From positions 1-64,000 of the forward strand of contig JAJRRU010000019.1 in the NCBI GenBank assembly GCA_024279135.1: DNA of 64,000 nucleotides. The letters run 5' to 3'. Position numbers and translations under genes: made by a program. The notes under the pieces are model-generated. The model had not been told where the DNA came from and ran no database searches. It saw nothing but the letters and a program-made list of their open reading frames with translations. Positions 35,257-43,703 of the stretch are shown here, in pieces. Every line of letters starts with the position of its first letter. The first letter of the stretch is position 1. Source of the stretch: Alphaproteobacteria bacterium (lineage in GTDB: Bacteria; Pseudomonadota; Alphaproteobacteria; Rhodospirillales; Casp-alpha2).

Positions 35257-38200
35257 ATGAATCCGATTATAACAAAGAAAAAAATGATGACTGCCCTTTT
35301 AAGCGGGACATCAGTTTTTGCAATTTCGGCGTTGGTTGGCGTAAGCCCTGCACTCGCTGTCAATATCACAAGTGTGAATTCTGCCGATGCAACGGCGCAA
35401 ACCGATAATACAACGCTGACCTTCGGGACAGCCGGCGCATTCGGTTCTGTTGATACGAACACTGCCAACAACGTTACGACGACAACAGTTACCGAATCTG
35501 GCACGTTGTATATTGAAGACATTGGTAACGCTAACGGCAACGCCCAGACGTTGACCTTCGATGGCGCGGTGACAATCTCGGCAAGTAAAACACTGACGTT
35601 GGAGCTGGCAACAGATGATGCGGGTGCCGCTGCAGATGATGTCCTTGTCGTATTTAATGCCATTACGGGTGCTTCTGGTGCCATTGCGATTAACTCGACG
35701 GACAACAGTACGTCTGGTAACTCCAACAGTGTCGACTTTAACTCAACCGTGACATTGAACGCTTTGACAGTTACCGCCGGTAACGGTGGTGCTACTGCTG
35801 CTGGTGGTACGTTGATCTTGGCCGACATTGCCGGTGCTTCGACGATTACCACTCTGACCGTAAAAGGTGGCGCTGGTGCAGTTGGTGCAGCTCAGGCTGG
35901 TGGTGTTCTGTCAATTACCGATGTGGCTGGTAAGATTTCCGGTACTACGTACACCATTGGTGGTGGCGACGGTGCGACGCCGACAGGTGCCTTCACAGGC
36001 GGTGCCGGTGGTGCCATTGCCCAGACGGCTAATGCTGGTGCTATTGCCTCGACGACCTTTAATATTACCGGTGGCGCGGGTGCTACGGGCGGCACGGGCG
36101 GCACGGGTGGTGCCGGTGGTGCTGTAGCAATCGCCGATATTGCTGGTGCGATTACTTCAACTACAGTCAATATTGATGCCGGTGACGGTGCTAATGGTCT
36201 GGCCAGTGACAACAGTGGTGTTGGTGGTGCCGGTGGTGCGATCACGGATCTGGATTTAACAGCGATTACCAGTGTATTGAACGTCACAACCGGTGACGGT
36301 GGTGACGGTGGTGCCGGTACGACGGCAGCCGGTGCTGCTGGTGGTGACGGTGGTGCTATCGCTGGTAACGATTTCCAGGGTGCTGTTATCGGTAATGTTA
36401 CAATTACTGGTGGTACGGGTGGTAATGGTGGCCTTGGTGTTGCCGGTGCTGGTGGTGATGGTGGTAATGCTGGTGTAGCTACTGGTGGTGGCGGACTGCT
36501 TTTCTCCTCTACTGTTGCTGGTGATCTTGCGATCGTTGGTGGTGCTGGTGGTTCTGGTGCTAATGCTGGCACAGGTGGTGCCGGTGGTGCCGGTGGTACG
36601 GGTGCTGCGGTTACGGTGGCCGATGTTGTTACCAGCCTGACGGGTGCTCTGACTATTACCGGTGGTGCTGGTGGCTCCGGTGGTGACGCTAATGCTGCAA
36701 ATGTCGGTGGTGCCGGTGACGCCGGTGGCGCTGCTACCTTGTCAGCGATTACGGACATTGATGGTACCGATGCTGCGGTTGGTGTGAATATTACGGTTAC
36801 CGGCGGTGCAGCCGGTAATGGTGGTGTCACAACCTCCGCTGGAAACGGTGGTGCTGCTGGTGCTGGTGGTCTTGCCGTTATAACAGCTTCTACTGGTACT
36901 AATGACATCGCGACCCTGAAAATGACCGGTGGTGCCGGTGGTGACGGTGGTGCAGCTGGTACGGCCCGTGTTGGTATCGATGGTGGTACAGCCGGTACGT
37001 CTACTGCATCCTTCACAACGGGTGCGACGATGGAAGCTACGACTATCACCCTTACAGGTGGTGCAGCTGGTAACGGTGCTGCTGGTGTAACTACACAGGC
37101 TGGTGGTGCAGGTACCGCTGGTGGTGCTGTATCCCTGACCATTGATAATGCGGCGTTGACCGGCCAGGCTTCGGGCACATCAACCATTACAATCACCGGT
37201 GGTGCCGGTGGTAATGGTGGTACTGCTGGATCCGGTGTTGCTGGTGTTACTGGTGTTAATGGTGGTAATGCTACTCTTGACTTCGGTGGTGCAACATCCA
37301 GTGCAAATATCACCCTTGATGATGGTACGGCTGGTTCTGCAGGGTCCGACAATGGTGCGAACTCTGGTGGTGCTGCTGGTTCCGGTGGTACGGCAACGGC
37401 TGCCTTTACGGCAACTCATACCTTAACCGGTACGATTACTGCTGCTGCCAACAACGAAGGTACTATCACAGCAACAGGCGGTGTCTTGACTGTTACCGGT
37501 AGTATCGGTGCATCAGGTACCTTGCTTGACCAGATCACCGTTAGTGGTGGTGCCAGTGGCCTGACAGTTGATGGTGATATCTATGCCACAGACATTGATA
37601 TTGCTGCTGATGATGTCCTGACCCTGAACGGTACTACTGCACAGCATATCGCTGCAGCGATCGACTCCGCAGCCAATACTGGTGATGTGACCACAGGAAC
37701 GAACTCAATTGTCACGTTTGCTGGAGCTTTGGGTAAAGATGCCGCAGGTACGACGGATGCTCTTGATGCCATTACTATGGGCACAGGATCAACGGCGACC
37801 TTCGACTCAACGATCAATGCAGTGTCGTTTACAACCAATGCCACGGGTACAACGACCTTTAACGATCTTGTAACACTGTCAGGTGACTTTGATGCTGCCA
37901 CGGGTGCGACAATTACCCTGGGAAGTGGCTTTGCTGCTGGTGAAACTGCGATTAAATATGTCAACGGTGGCGCGTTTGCCGCTGGTGCCATTACGGTTAA
38001 TATGCCTCAGGCCTTTAACTCTGGTACTATTACTCTGACACAGGAAACGGGTAATGCCGGTTCTGCTGCAGCTGATATTGCCAACATCACGGTTAACTCA
38101 AACGTGTTAGCAACCTATACAATGGCTGCTGATGCCGGTGATGATGATATCGTTGTAACAGCTACTAAGAAGTCATCTTCGTCCATTGCCTCGGCTCTGG

Positions 38201-39324
38201 GTATTTCAACAGCACAAGCCGGTGCTCTTGATAACGCCACAACGGCTGTTGCAACGGGTGATGCTGAAGCATTGTCTGCTATTAATGCATCGCTGGTTGC
38301 TGGTGGAACGACGGCTAAAACAATGGCAGAACAGATTGCGGTTCAGGCTGATACTCTGGGTGCTGGTTCTACTGCGGTTACGAGTGTCGGTGCACAGGTC
38401 ATTGGAATATCTTCCAGTCGTCTTGCATCCATGCGCTCTGGCGTTCAGTATGCTTCTGCAACGACCGGGTTTGCTTCTGGTGAAGGAGCAATGTCCAAGG
38501 CATTGTGGGTCAAGCCTTTCGGTAACATCATTGATCAGGATACAAGAAGTAGTGTCTCCGGTTATGATGCAGATACATTCGGTGTTTCTGCCGGTATCGA
38601 TGCCGAGGTTTCAGATGCCTCACGTCTCGGTGCTTCCATTACCTTCGCGACAACCGATGTTGACGGTAAAGGTGCCGGTGCTTCCGTACTGGATATCACC
38701 AGCTACCAGTTGACTGTTTACGGTGATTACACCATGTCAAACTACTATGTTGAAGGTATGCTCGGGTACGCGTTTAACGATACCGATACAACCCGTACCA
38801 TTTCGGCTGGCGGTCTGAATAGAACGGCTACTGGTTCCTACGACGGTACACAGTACATGGCCAGCATCGGTGGTGGTATGCCCATGAGCATTGGTGAGAA
38901 TTCATTTGTAACACCAAATGGTAGCATCTCCTGGACCCGTGTAGATAATGACGGATACACAGAAACAGGTGCAACAAATCTTAACTTGATTGTTAATCCT
39001 GATGATGTTGACGTAATTCTCGCTTCACTGGGTGCTCGCTTCCACACCAACATCAAACAGGATGGTGGTACATTGACCCCGGAACTGCGTGCAGGTATCA
39101 ACTATGATATGGCTGGTGATGAAGCAACAGCTACTGCAACGTATACAGGCGGTGGTGCTGCATTTAACACAACCGGTGCCGACGTAGCTCAGTTCGGCGG
39201 AAATGTTGGAGTTGGTGTTACATTTGATCGTGGCGATATTTCAATCGGTGCATCTTATGATGCAGACTTCAAGAGCGATTATCTTGGACATTCCGGAAGT
39301 ATCGAAGCTCGCTTCAAGTTCTAG
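35257..39324 (+). CDS. Autotransporter (type Va) with glycine-rich repeat passenger
   Basis: 1355 residues from ATG at 35257 after TAGGGGAT; a TTG at 35212 in frame is weaker. A signal peptide (KKKMMTALLSG to SPALA) is followed by a Thr/Asn-rich start, about 13 glycine-rich repeats and a beta-helix-like Thr/Ala-rich stretch. The C-terminal autotransporter barrel runs from about ALWVKPFGNIIDQD to the last residues IEARFKF, with the terminal Phe needed for barrel assembly. I see no cysteine and only about nine lysines in the passenger. The protein should be displayed on, or released from, the cell surface. A strong terminator follows. The methyltransferase downstream and the modification island upstream make it a candidate target, which is inference. 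Confidence 0.88.
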   Translation: MNPIITKKKMMTALLSGTSVFAISALVGVSPALAVNITSVNSADATAQTDNTTLTFGTAGAFGSVDTNTANNVTTTTVTESGTLYIEDIGNANGNAQTLTFDGAVTISASKTLTLELATDDAGAAADDVLVVFNAITGASGAIAINSTDNSTSGNSNSVDFNSTVTLNALTVTAGNGGATAAGGTLILADIAGASTITTLTVKGGAGAVGAAQAGGVLSITDVAGKISGTTYTIGGGDGATPTGAFTGGAGGAIAQTANAGAIASTTFNITGGAGATGGTGGTGGAGGAVAIADIAGAITSTTVNIDAGDGANGLASDNSGVGGAGGAITDLDLTAITSVLNVTTGDGGDGGAGTTAAGAAGGDGGAIAGNDFQGAVIGNVTITGGTGGNGGLGVAGAGGDGGNAGVATGGGGLLFSSTVAGDLAIVGGAGGSGANAGTGGAGGAGGTGAAVTVADVVTSLTGALTITGGAGGSGGDANAANVGGAGDAGGAATLSAITDIDGTDAAVGVNITVTGGAAGNGGVTTSAGNGGAAGAGGLAVITASTGTNDIATLKMTGGAGGDGGAAGTARVGIDGGTAGTSTASFTTGATMEATTITLTGGAAGNGAAGVTTQAGGAGTAGGAVSLTIDNAALTGQASGTSTITITGGAGGNGGTAGSGVAGVTGVNGGNATLDFGGATSSANITLDDGTAGSAGSDNGANSGGAAGSGGTATAAFTATHTLTGTITAAANNEGTITATGGVLTVTGSIGASGTLLDQITVSGGASGLTVDGDIYATDIDIAADDVLTLNGTTAQHIAAAIDSAANTGDVTTGTNSIVTFAGALGKDAAGTTDALDAITMGTGSTATFDSTINAVSFTTNATGTTTFNDLVTLSGDFDAATGATITLGSGFAAGETAIKYVNGGAFAAGAITVNMPQAFNSGTITLTQETGNAGSAAADIANITVNSNVLATYTMAADAGDDDIVVTATKKSSSSIASALGISTAQAGALDNATTAVATGDAEALSAINASLVAGGTTAKTMAEQIAVQADTLGAGSTAVTSVGAQVIGISSSRLASMRSGVQYASATTGFASGEGAMSKALWVKPFGNIIDQDTRSSVSGYDADTFGVSAGIDAEVSDASRLGASITFATTDVDGKGAGASVLDITSYQLTVYGDYTMSNYYVEGMLGYAFNDTDTTRTISAGGLNRTATGSYDGTQYMASIGGGMPMSIGENSFVTPNGSISWTRVDNDGYTETGATNLNLIVNPDDVDVILASLGARFHTNIKQDGGTLTPELRAGINYDMAGDEATATATYTGGGAAFNTTGADVAQFGGNVGVGVTFDRGDISIGASYDADFKSDYLGHSGSIEARFKF
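35841..37428 (+). repeat. About 13 glycine-rich passenger repeats (34-46 residues each)
   Basis: Each unit has a short strand (TITGGAGG, NVTITGGTGG, ALTITGGAGG, TLKMTGGAGG), a run of GG-x triplets and a second strand (AVAIADIAGAI, AVTVADVVTSL). The DNA is correspondingly rich in GGTGGTGCCGGTGGT. The units are imperfect, so this is an old repeat, not a recent tandem copy. The GGx runs resemble polyglycine-II-forming proteins such as PE_PGRS. Confidence 0.8.
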
Positions 39325-39359
39325 GATCAAGATACTACATCTTGTTAAATGAATGATTT

Positions 39360-39390
39360 GAGCCTCGGGATAATCTCCCGGGGCTCTTTT
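39360..39390 (+). terminator. Rho-independent terminator after autotransporter
   Basis: GAGCCTCGGGA and TCCCGGGGCTC form an 11-bp stem with one G-T pair and a 5-base loop, followed by TTTT. It separates the autotransporter transcript from the methyltransferase 70 bases on. Confidence 0.85.
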
Positions 39391-39457
39391 CATAACTGGA
39401 CAAATATAGATGAATGTCTGAATCTACTGTTTTTAATTTAATACTAAATTTTGATAA

Positions 39458-41029
39458 ATGGTTTATAAAATGTCCTCGTATGATGCAATCCCCTATCCCA
39501 GCTATTGCTATCCAGCTTCTGCACCTGCAAGCTTGAATGCGAGCGCCACACTATTTGGTATGACACCACCCCATATCAAAACGGCAAATGTTTTGGAAAT
39601 CGGATGTGCTTCAGGAGGTAATATCTTGCCATTAGCGGCCCGCTATCCTGAGGCAACTTTTATTGGCGTGGATATGTCGACTGAACAAATCAGGCAGGCC
39701 AATAATAGCGCAGAAATATTATCGCTCAGCAATATTCGGTTTATTGATCAATCCATTGTAGATTTAAACCTGAAAAGCGAAAAATTTGATTATATCATTG
39801 CTCATGGTGTTTATTCCTGGGTGCCTGTTGAGGTTCAAAATAGATTATTGGAAATATGTGGTGAGAATCTCGCAGATACTGGTGTGGCTTATATCAGCTA
39901 TAACACCCTGCCAGGCTGGAATGCGGTAAAGACTGTCCGTGACATGATGCTTTATCATGGGCGGAACTTTAAGGATGATAATGACAAGGTTAATGAAGCG
40001 CGGAGAATGTTAAATTTTGTTTCCCAGAATATTAAGGCTATCAGTGGGCCTTACAAACAAACTCTGGAGCAGGAAATTAAAACCCTGCAGAATGTCTCTA
40101 ATAATTATCTTCTGCACGATCATCTGGAAGGGGTAAATGAGCCCTGTTATTTATATGAATTTATGGAGCAGTCCAACAAATACGGATTGGATTATCTGGG
40201 GGATGCTGATTTGCCATCCATGTATCTTGGAAATCAGACGGATGTAGCATTCGAGGCTCTGCGGCAGATTGATGATACCGTCCGTCAGGAACAGTACGTT
40301 GATTTTATCAATAATCGACGATTCCGCATGACACTTCTGACAAAACAAGGGGTTACTTTGACACGTAATCTGGAGCCTGAAAGTGTTGCCGAATTGTGTT
40401 TTGTGCCCTGTTTCCGCCTGAAGGAGAATGTATCGGAAGGCTTATATAAATCACTGGATAGCCTTGAAATTATATCGCTTAATAATCCGAACATTTCCGC
40501 CAAACTTACGGGAAACGTTACTTGTTTATGCTATCTGGTGATGTTGCAGGCAGACCCGGTAGCACTAACAATTCTGGAAATTGTTGATGCCGTTTTTAAA
40601 CATGTAGAAGATGTTGATAAAGAAACAATTTTGCAGGCCTTTAATTCACTCGTATTAAAGCAAATATTCAGCGGTATCTTAAAAATCACAGCCGATAAAT
40701 CCAATGCGACGAAGTCGATTGGCAAAAAACCAGAAGTTTTCAGTGTGGCAAGAATATTAGGTCAGAATGCTGACATGGTGCCAAATGCGCGCCACGAAAC
40801 CGTTAAAATAACTGACGACCAACGAATAGTTATGCAATATGTAAATGGACAAAATTCTATCGAGTCAATCGTTGGTCATGTTAAAAGTCACATTGAAAAA
40901 GGTGAGTTAATTATTTCTGTAAATGGCGTTACGGTAGACTTGGGGACCGATCAATTTGAATCATCATTGCAAAAATACGTTGATGCACAACTTCAAAAAT
41001 TTTCAAATCAGGCATTACTTGTTAGATAG
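39458..41029 (+). CDS. Class I methyltransferase with methyltransferase regulatory domain (rickettsial PKMT-like)
   Basis: 523 residues from ATG at 39458, or 519 from ATG at 39470. SAM motif I is VLEIGCASGGN (45-55), followed by FIGVDMSTEQI, a FDYIIAHGVYSWVP block and YISYNTLPGW. Residues about 205-290 (YLLHDHLEGVNEPCYLYEF, LDYLGDADLPSMYLGN) fit the MethyTransf_Reg family. This two-part architecture and size match, as I recall, the Rickettsia enzymes PKMT1 and PKMT2 that methylate lysines of the autotransporter OmpB. Here the gene directly follows an autotransporter. The C-terminal 150 residues resemble a winged-helix-like tail. Protein lysine methylation is a reasoned guess; a small-molecule methyltransferase is the alternative. 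Confidence 0.75.
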   Translation: MVYKMSSYDAIPYPSYCYPASAPASLNASATLFGMTPPHIKTANVLEIGCASGGNILPLAARYPEATFIGVDMSTEQIRQANNSAEILSLSNIRFIDQSIVDLNLKSEKFDYIIAHGVYSWVPVEVQNRLLEICGENLADTGVAYISYNTLPGWNAVKTVRDMMLYHGRNFKDDNDKVNEARRMLNFVSQNIKAISGPYKQTLEQEIKTLQNVSNNYLLHDHLEGVNEPCYLYEFMEQSNKYGLDYLGDADLPSMYLGNQTDVAFEALRQIDDTVRQEQYVDFINNRRFRMTLLTKQGVTLTRNLEPESVAELCFVPCFRLKENVSEGLYKSLDSLEIISLNNPNISAKLTGNVTCLCYLVMLQADPVALTILEIVDAVFKHVEDVDKETILQAFNSLVLKQIFSGILKITADKSNATKSIGKKPEVFSVARILGQNADMVPNARHETVKITDDQRIVMQYVNGQNSIESIVGHVKSHIEKGELIISVNGVTVDLGTDQFESSLQKYVDAQLQKFSNQALLVR

Positions 41030-41038
41030 GGTGTAAAT

Positions 41039-41875
41039 ATGCCGTTCATCAGGATATTAAATATCGTTTTAGTGGCATTTCTGATCACGGCGTGCGCAGG
41101 TACAAGTATCGACAGCAGGCGCACTACCGCGTTCGACATTGCCAAACAGGCCGGGTTTCAGTCCTTCTCCATTAATACCGACGTATTCAAACTGGCTGGG
41201 TTTTACAAGGCGAATTTATCACCTGGCGCGGCCACGGTTTATATCGAAGGCGATGGTTTTGCCTGGATAGACCGCCGTACGGTCTCGCCCAATCCGACTC
41301 CTTTAACGGCTATGGGCCTGCAACTGGCGACCAGTGATGGTGCACAAAACGTGATTTATTTTGCTCGTCCTTGCCAATATGTGGATCTTACTCGTGAGAC
41401 AAGTTGTCATCAGAAATACTGGACCAGCCACCGTTTTTCCAGTGATGTCTTATCCAGCCACTCACAAGCCCTTGATATCATGAAAGAACAATTTTCTCTT
41501 GATGGCTTCCATCTGGTTGGTTTTTCTGGCGGCGGTGCTATTGCGGCATTGTTGGCATCCCAGCGTAATGATGTTTTGTCTTTGCGAACGGTTGCCGGAA
41601 ACCTTGACCATGTGGCTTTGAACAAGGCGCGCCGGGTTTCCCCGTTGTCAGGCTCCCTTAATCCCATGACGGACGCTCAGAAACTTCAGAACCTGCCACA
41701 GATCCATTATTCCGGTAACCAGGATACCACCGTACCCAGTTGGGTGGCACAAGGCTATGTTAATGCCGTGGGTAACAGTAATTGTGCCCGCACACAGATT
41801 ATTACTGGTGCCAGTCATACCGATGGATGGTTGCCAGCATGGCGAGAGCTAAGCCGAGAAATTCCAGCCTGCTAG
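41039..41875 (+). CDS. Lipoprotein of the alpha/beta hydrolase fold
   Basis: 278 residues, ATG at 41039, nine bases after the methyltransferase stop, so probably co-transcribed. A type II signal peptide ends in the lipobox LITAC with Cys19. The nucleophile elbow is GFSGGG with Ser163; later SGNQDTTVP supplies an Asp and GASHTDGW a His, completing a Ser/Asp/His triad. The enzyme should be a membrane-anchored periplasmic esterase or peptidase-like hydrolase. Two close Cys pairs (ARPCQY, ETSCHQ) may form a disulfide. Substrate unknown. Confidence 0.75.
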   Translation: MPFIRILNIVLVAFLITACAGTSIDSRRTTAFDIAKQAGFQSFSINTDVFKLAGFYKANLSPGAATVYIEGDGFAWIDRRTVSPNPTPLTAMGLQLATSDGAQNVIYFARPCQYVDLTRETSCHQKYWTSHRFSSDVLSSHSQALDIMKEQFSLDGFHLVGFSGGGAIAALLASQRNDVLSLRTVAGNLDHVALNKARRVSPLSGSLNPMTDAQKLQNLPQIHYSGNQDTTVPSWVAQGYVNAVGNSNCARTQIITGASHTDGWLPAWRELSREIPAC

Positions 41876-41896
41876 TATGTTGCCGCTTAATCGTGT

Positions 41897-42355
41897 TTAA
41901 AAATTGCTCGCAAAGACGCGGGTATGCTTGACCACACCGTAGGCAAAGCTCGTATCAATTGAGGCTACGGCCGGAATACAGTGTATTTTTTCCCGGATGA
42001 AGTCTTCATAGGCTTCCAGGCTTTTAACGATAACCCGTAACAGGTAATCGATTCCCCCCGTCATCAGGTAACAATCCAGAATCTCGTCTATTTGGTTTAT
42101 GTGTTGTTCGAAAGTCTGGACTGAATCCTGTGAGTGGGTTTCCAGGCGAATACGGATGAATACAGTGATGGGCAATCCGTAAGCCTTCTGATCCACCAGT
42201 GCCGTATAACCCTGAATGGTGCCGGATTTTTCAAGATTTCGCAGGCGCCGAAGACAGGGCGACGGTGACAGGCTAACCCGTTCGGCAAGTTCGTGGTTCG
42301 TCAACCGGCCATCGAGTTGTAGCTCGCGAATAATACGACGGTCTTTTTCATCCAT
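41897..42355 (-). CDS. Lrp/AsnC-family regulator (MdeR-like)
   Basis: 152 residues from ATG at 42355; a TTG four codons upstream is possible. The N-terminal helix-turn-helix reads DRRIIRELQLDGRLTNHELA followed by SLSPSPCLRRLRNLEKSG, and the C-terminal part is a RAM ligand-binding domain (CYLMTGGIDYLLRV). It is divergent from methionine gamma-lyase. The same order is known for mdeR-mdeA in Pseudomonas putida, where the Lrp-type MdeR activates mdeAB in response to methionine. The assignment rests on family plus context. Confidence 0.85.
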   Translation of the reverse strand: MDEKDRRIIRELQLDGRLTNHELAERVSLSPSPCLRRLRNLEKSGTIQGYTALVDQKAYGLPITVFIRIRLETHSQDSVQTFEQHINQIDEILDCYLMTGGIDYLLRVIVKSLEAYEDFIREKIHCIPAVASIDTSFAYGVVKHTRVFASNF

Positions 42356-42394
42356 TATATGGTCCAATTTTAGCAGTTTATGCTAATATATATA

Positions 42395-42412
42395 GAATTT
42401 GTGGTAAAATTC
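42395..42412. promoter_or_regulatory. Candidate Lrp-type operator
   Basis: GAATTT and AAATTC form an inverted repeat with a 6-base spacer, in the AT-rich region between the regulator and methionine gamma-lyase. Dyads of this size and AT content suit Lrp dimers. AGGAG at 42464-42468 is the ribosome-binding site for the lyase gene. Confidence 0.4.
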
Positions 42413-42475
42413 GCAAGATAATTCTGTACACGATACATTATAATATTAGATATATTTATTAACAGGAGAGCACAA

Positions 42476-43690
42476 ATGTTAAAACAATCTGGCCTGCCAA
42501 AGGTTGGATTTGCCACGCGGGCAATTCACCACGGTTATGATCCTCAAAAAGAGCAAGGCGCCCTAACACCCCCGCTTCATCTGACATCCACCTTTACATT
42601 CGAGACTGCCGAGGCCGGTGGCGAGATGTTCGCCGGTGAACGTGAGGGATACATCTATTCACGCATATCCAATCCGACACTCGACCTGCTGGAACGTCGG
42701 GTTGCAAATCTGGAAGGTGGCGAGGCCGCGCTGGCTAATTCTTCGGGCATGGGGGCGATTACCTCCGTATTATGGACTTTCCTATCTCAGGGCGATGAGG
42801 TGATTGTGGACAAAACCTTGTATGGTTGCACGTTTGCTTTCATGCGCCACGGGCTAAGCCGGTTTGGCGTAACCATTACCCATGTGGATATGACTGACCC
42901 GGATAACCTTGTCGCCGCTATCAACGAGAAAACAAAGATTATCTATTTTGAGACACCCGCCAACCCGAATATGCGGCTGGTGGATATTGCCGCTGTGTCG
43001 GCAATCGCCCATGCAAAGGGTGTGCGTGTGGTGGTGGACAATACCTATGCCACGCCGCTGTTAACACGTCCCTTGGAACTGGGGGCTGATCTGGTTGTGC
43101 ATTCGGCGACAAAATATCTCGGCGGACATGGTGATCTGGTGGCTGGCATGGTCGTCGGCAGCGAAGAAGACTTAACACAGGTCCGCATGGTCGGCATGAA
43201 GGACATGACCGGATCGGTAATGGCGCCCTTTAATGCCATGCTTGTAACGCGTGGCCTGAAAACCCTGGAATTGCGCATGGCGCGTCATTGTGAAACGGCC
43301 ATGATGCTGGCCCGTGAACTGGAGCGCCACCCCGCGGTGAAAAAAGTGTTTTACCCTGGTCTGGAAAGCTTCGAGTACTTTGAGTTGGCAAAACGCCAAA
43401 TGGCCGATTTTGGCGGTATGATTGCCTTCGAAGTAGCCGGTGGCATGCAAGGTGGTATTGCCATGATGAACAGATTGCAGCTGATCCAGCGGGCCGTCAG
43501 TCTGGGTGATTGTGAAACCCTGATCCAGCACCCAGCCAGCATGACCCATTCAACCTATACCCCTGAAGAACGGCAGGAACACGGCATTAGTGAAGGACTG
43601 ATCCGGCTGTCTGCGGGGTTGGAAAATCCAGATGATATCCTTAATGATCTGATGAATGCACTACCTTCGCCGAACGAAATCGCTGCCTGA
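42476..43690 (+). CDS. mdeA: Methionine gamma-lyase
   Basis: 404 residues, ATG at 42476 with AGGAG seven bases upstream. It is a Cys/Met-metabolism PLP enzyme: YSRISNPT, NSSGMGAI, and the PLP lysine in SATKYLGGHGD (Lys213). LYGCTF places Cys118 where P. putida methionine gamma-lyase has Cys116, a residue that separates these lyases from cystathionine gamma-synthase and lyase. The reaction splits methionine into methanethiol, 2-oxobutyrate and ammonia. The regulator is divergent and the E1-like gene follows after 13 bases, repeating the mde locus layout. Homocysteine or other S-substituted substrates may also be used. Confidence 0.9.
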   Translation: MLKQSGLPKVGFATRAIHHGYDPQKEQGALTPPLHLTSTFTFETAEAGGEMFAGEREGYIYSRISNPTLDLLERRVANLEGGEAALANSSGMGAITSVLWTFLSQGDEVIVDKTLYGCTFAFMRHGLSRFGVTITHVDMTDPDNLVAAINEKTKIIYFETPANPNMRLVDIAAVSAIAHAKGVRVVVDNTYATPLLTRPLELGADLVVHSATKYLGGHGDLVAGMVVGSEEDLTQVRMVGMKDMTGSVMAPFNAMLVTRGLKTLELRMARHCETAMMLARELERHPAVKKVFYPGLESFEYFELAKRQMADFGGMIAFEVAGGMQGGIAMMNRLQLIQRAVSLGDCETLIQHPASMTHSTYTPEERQEHGISEGLIRLSAGLENPDDILNDLMNALPSPNEIAA

Positions 43691-43703
43691 GGAGGCCAGA
43701 ACC

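Noticed and set aside
35193-35852. Antisense open frame of 219 codons at the autotransporter start
   Set aside because: Same cause: complement of a Thr/Ala-rich coding region, with no recognisable family.
35892-37352. Long antisense open frame of 486 codons, Pro/Ala/Val-rich
   Set aside because: It mirrors the GGT/GCT-rich repeats of the autotransporter on the other strand; composition is explained by the repeats and no ribosome-binding site or domain is seen.
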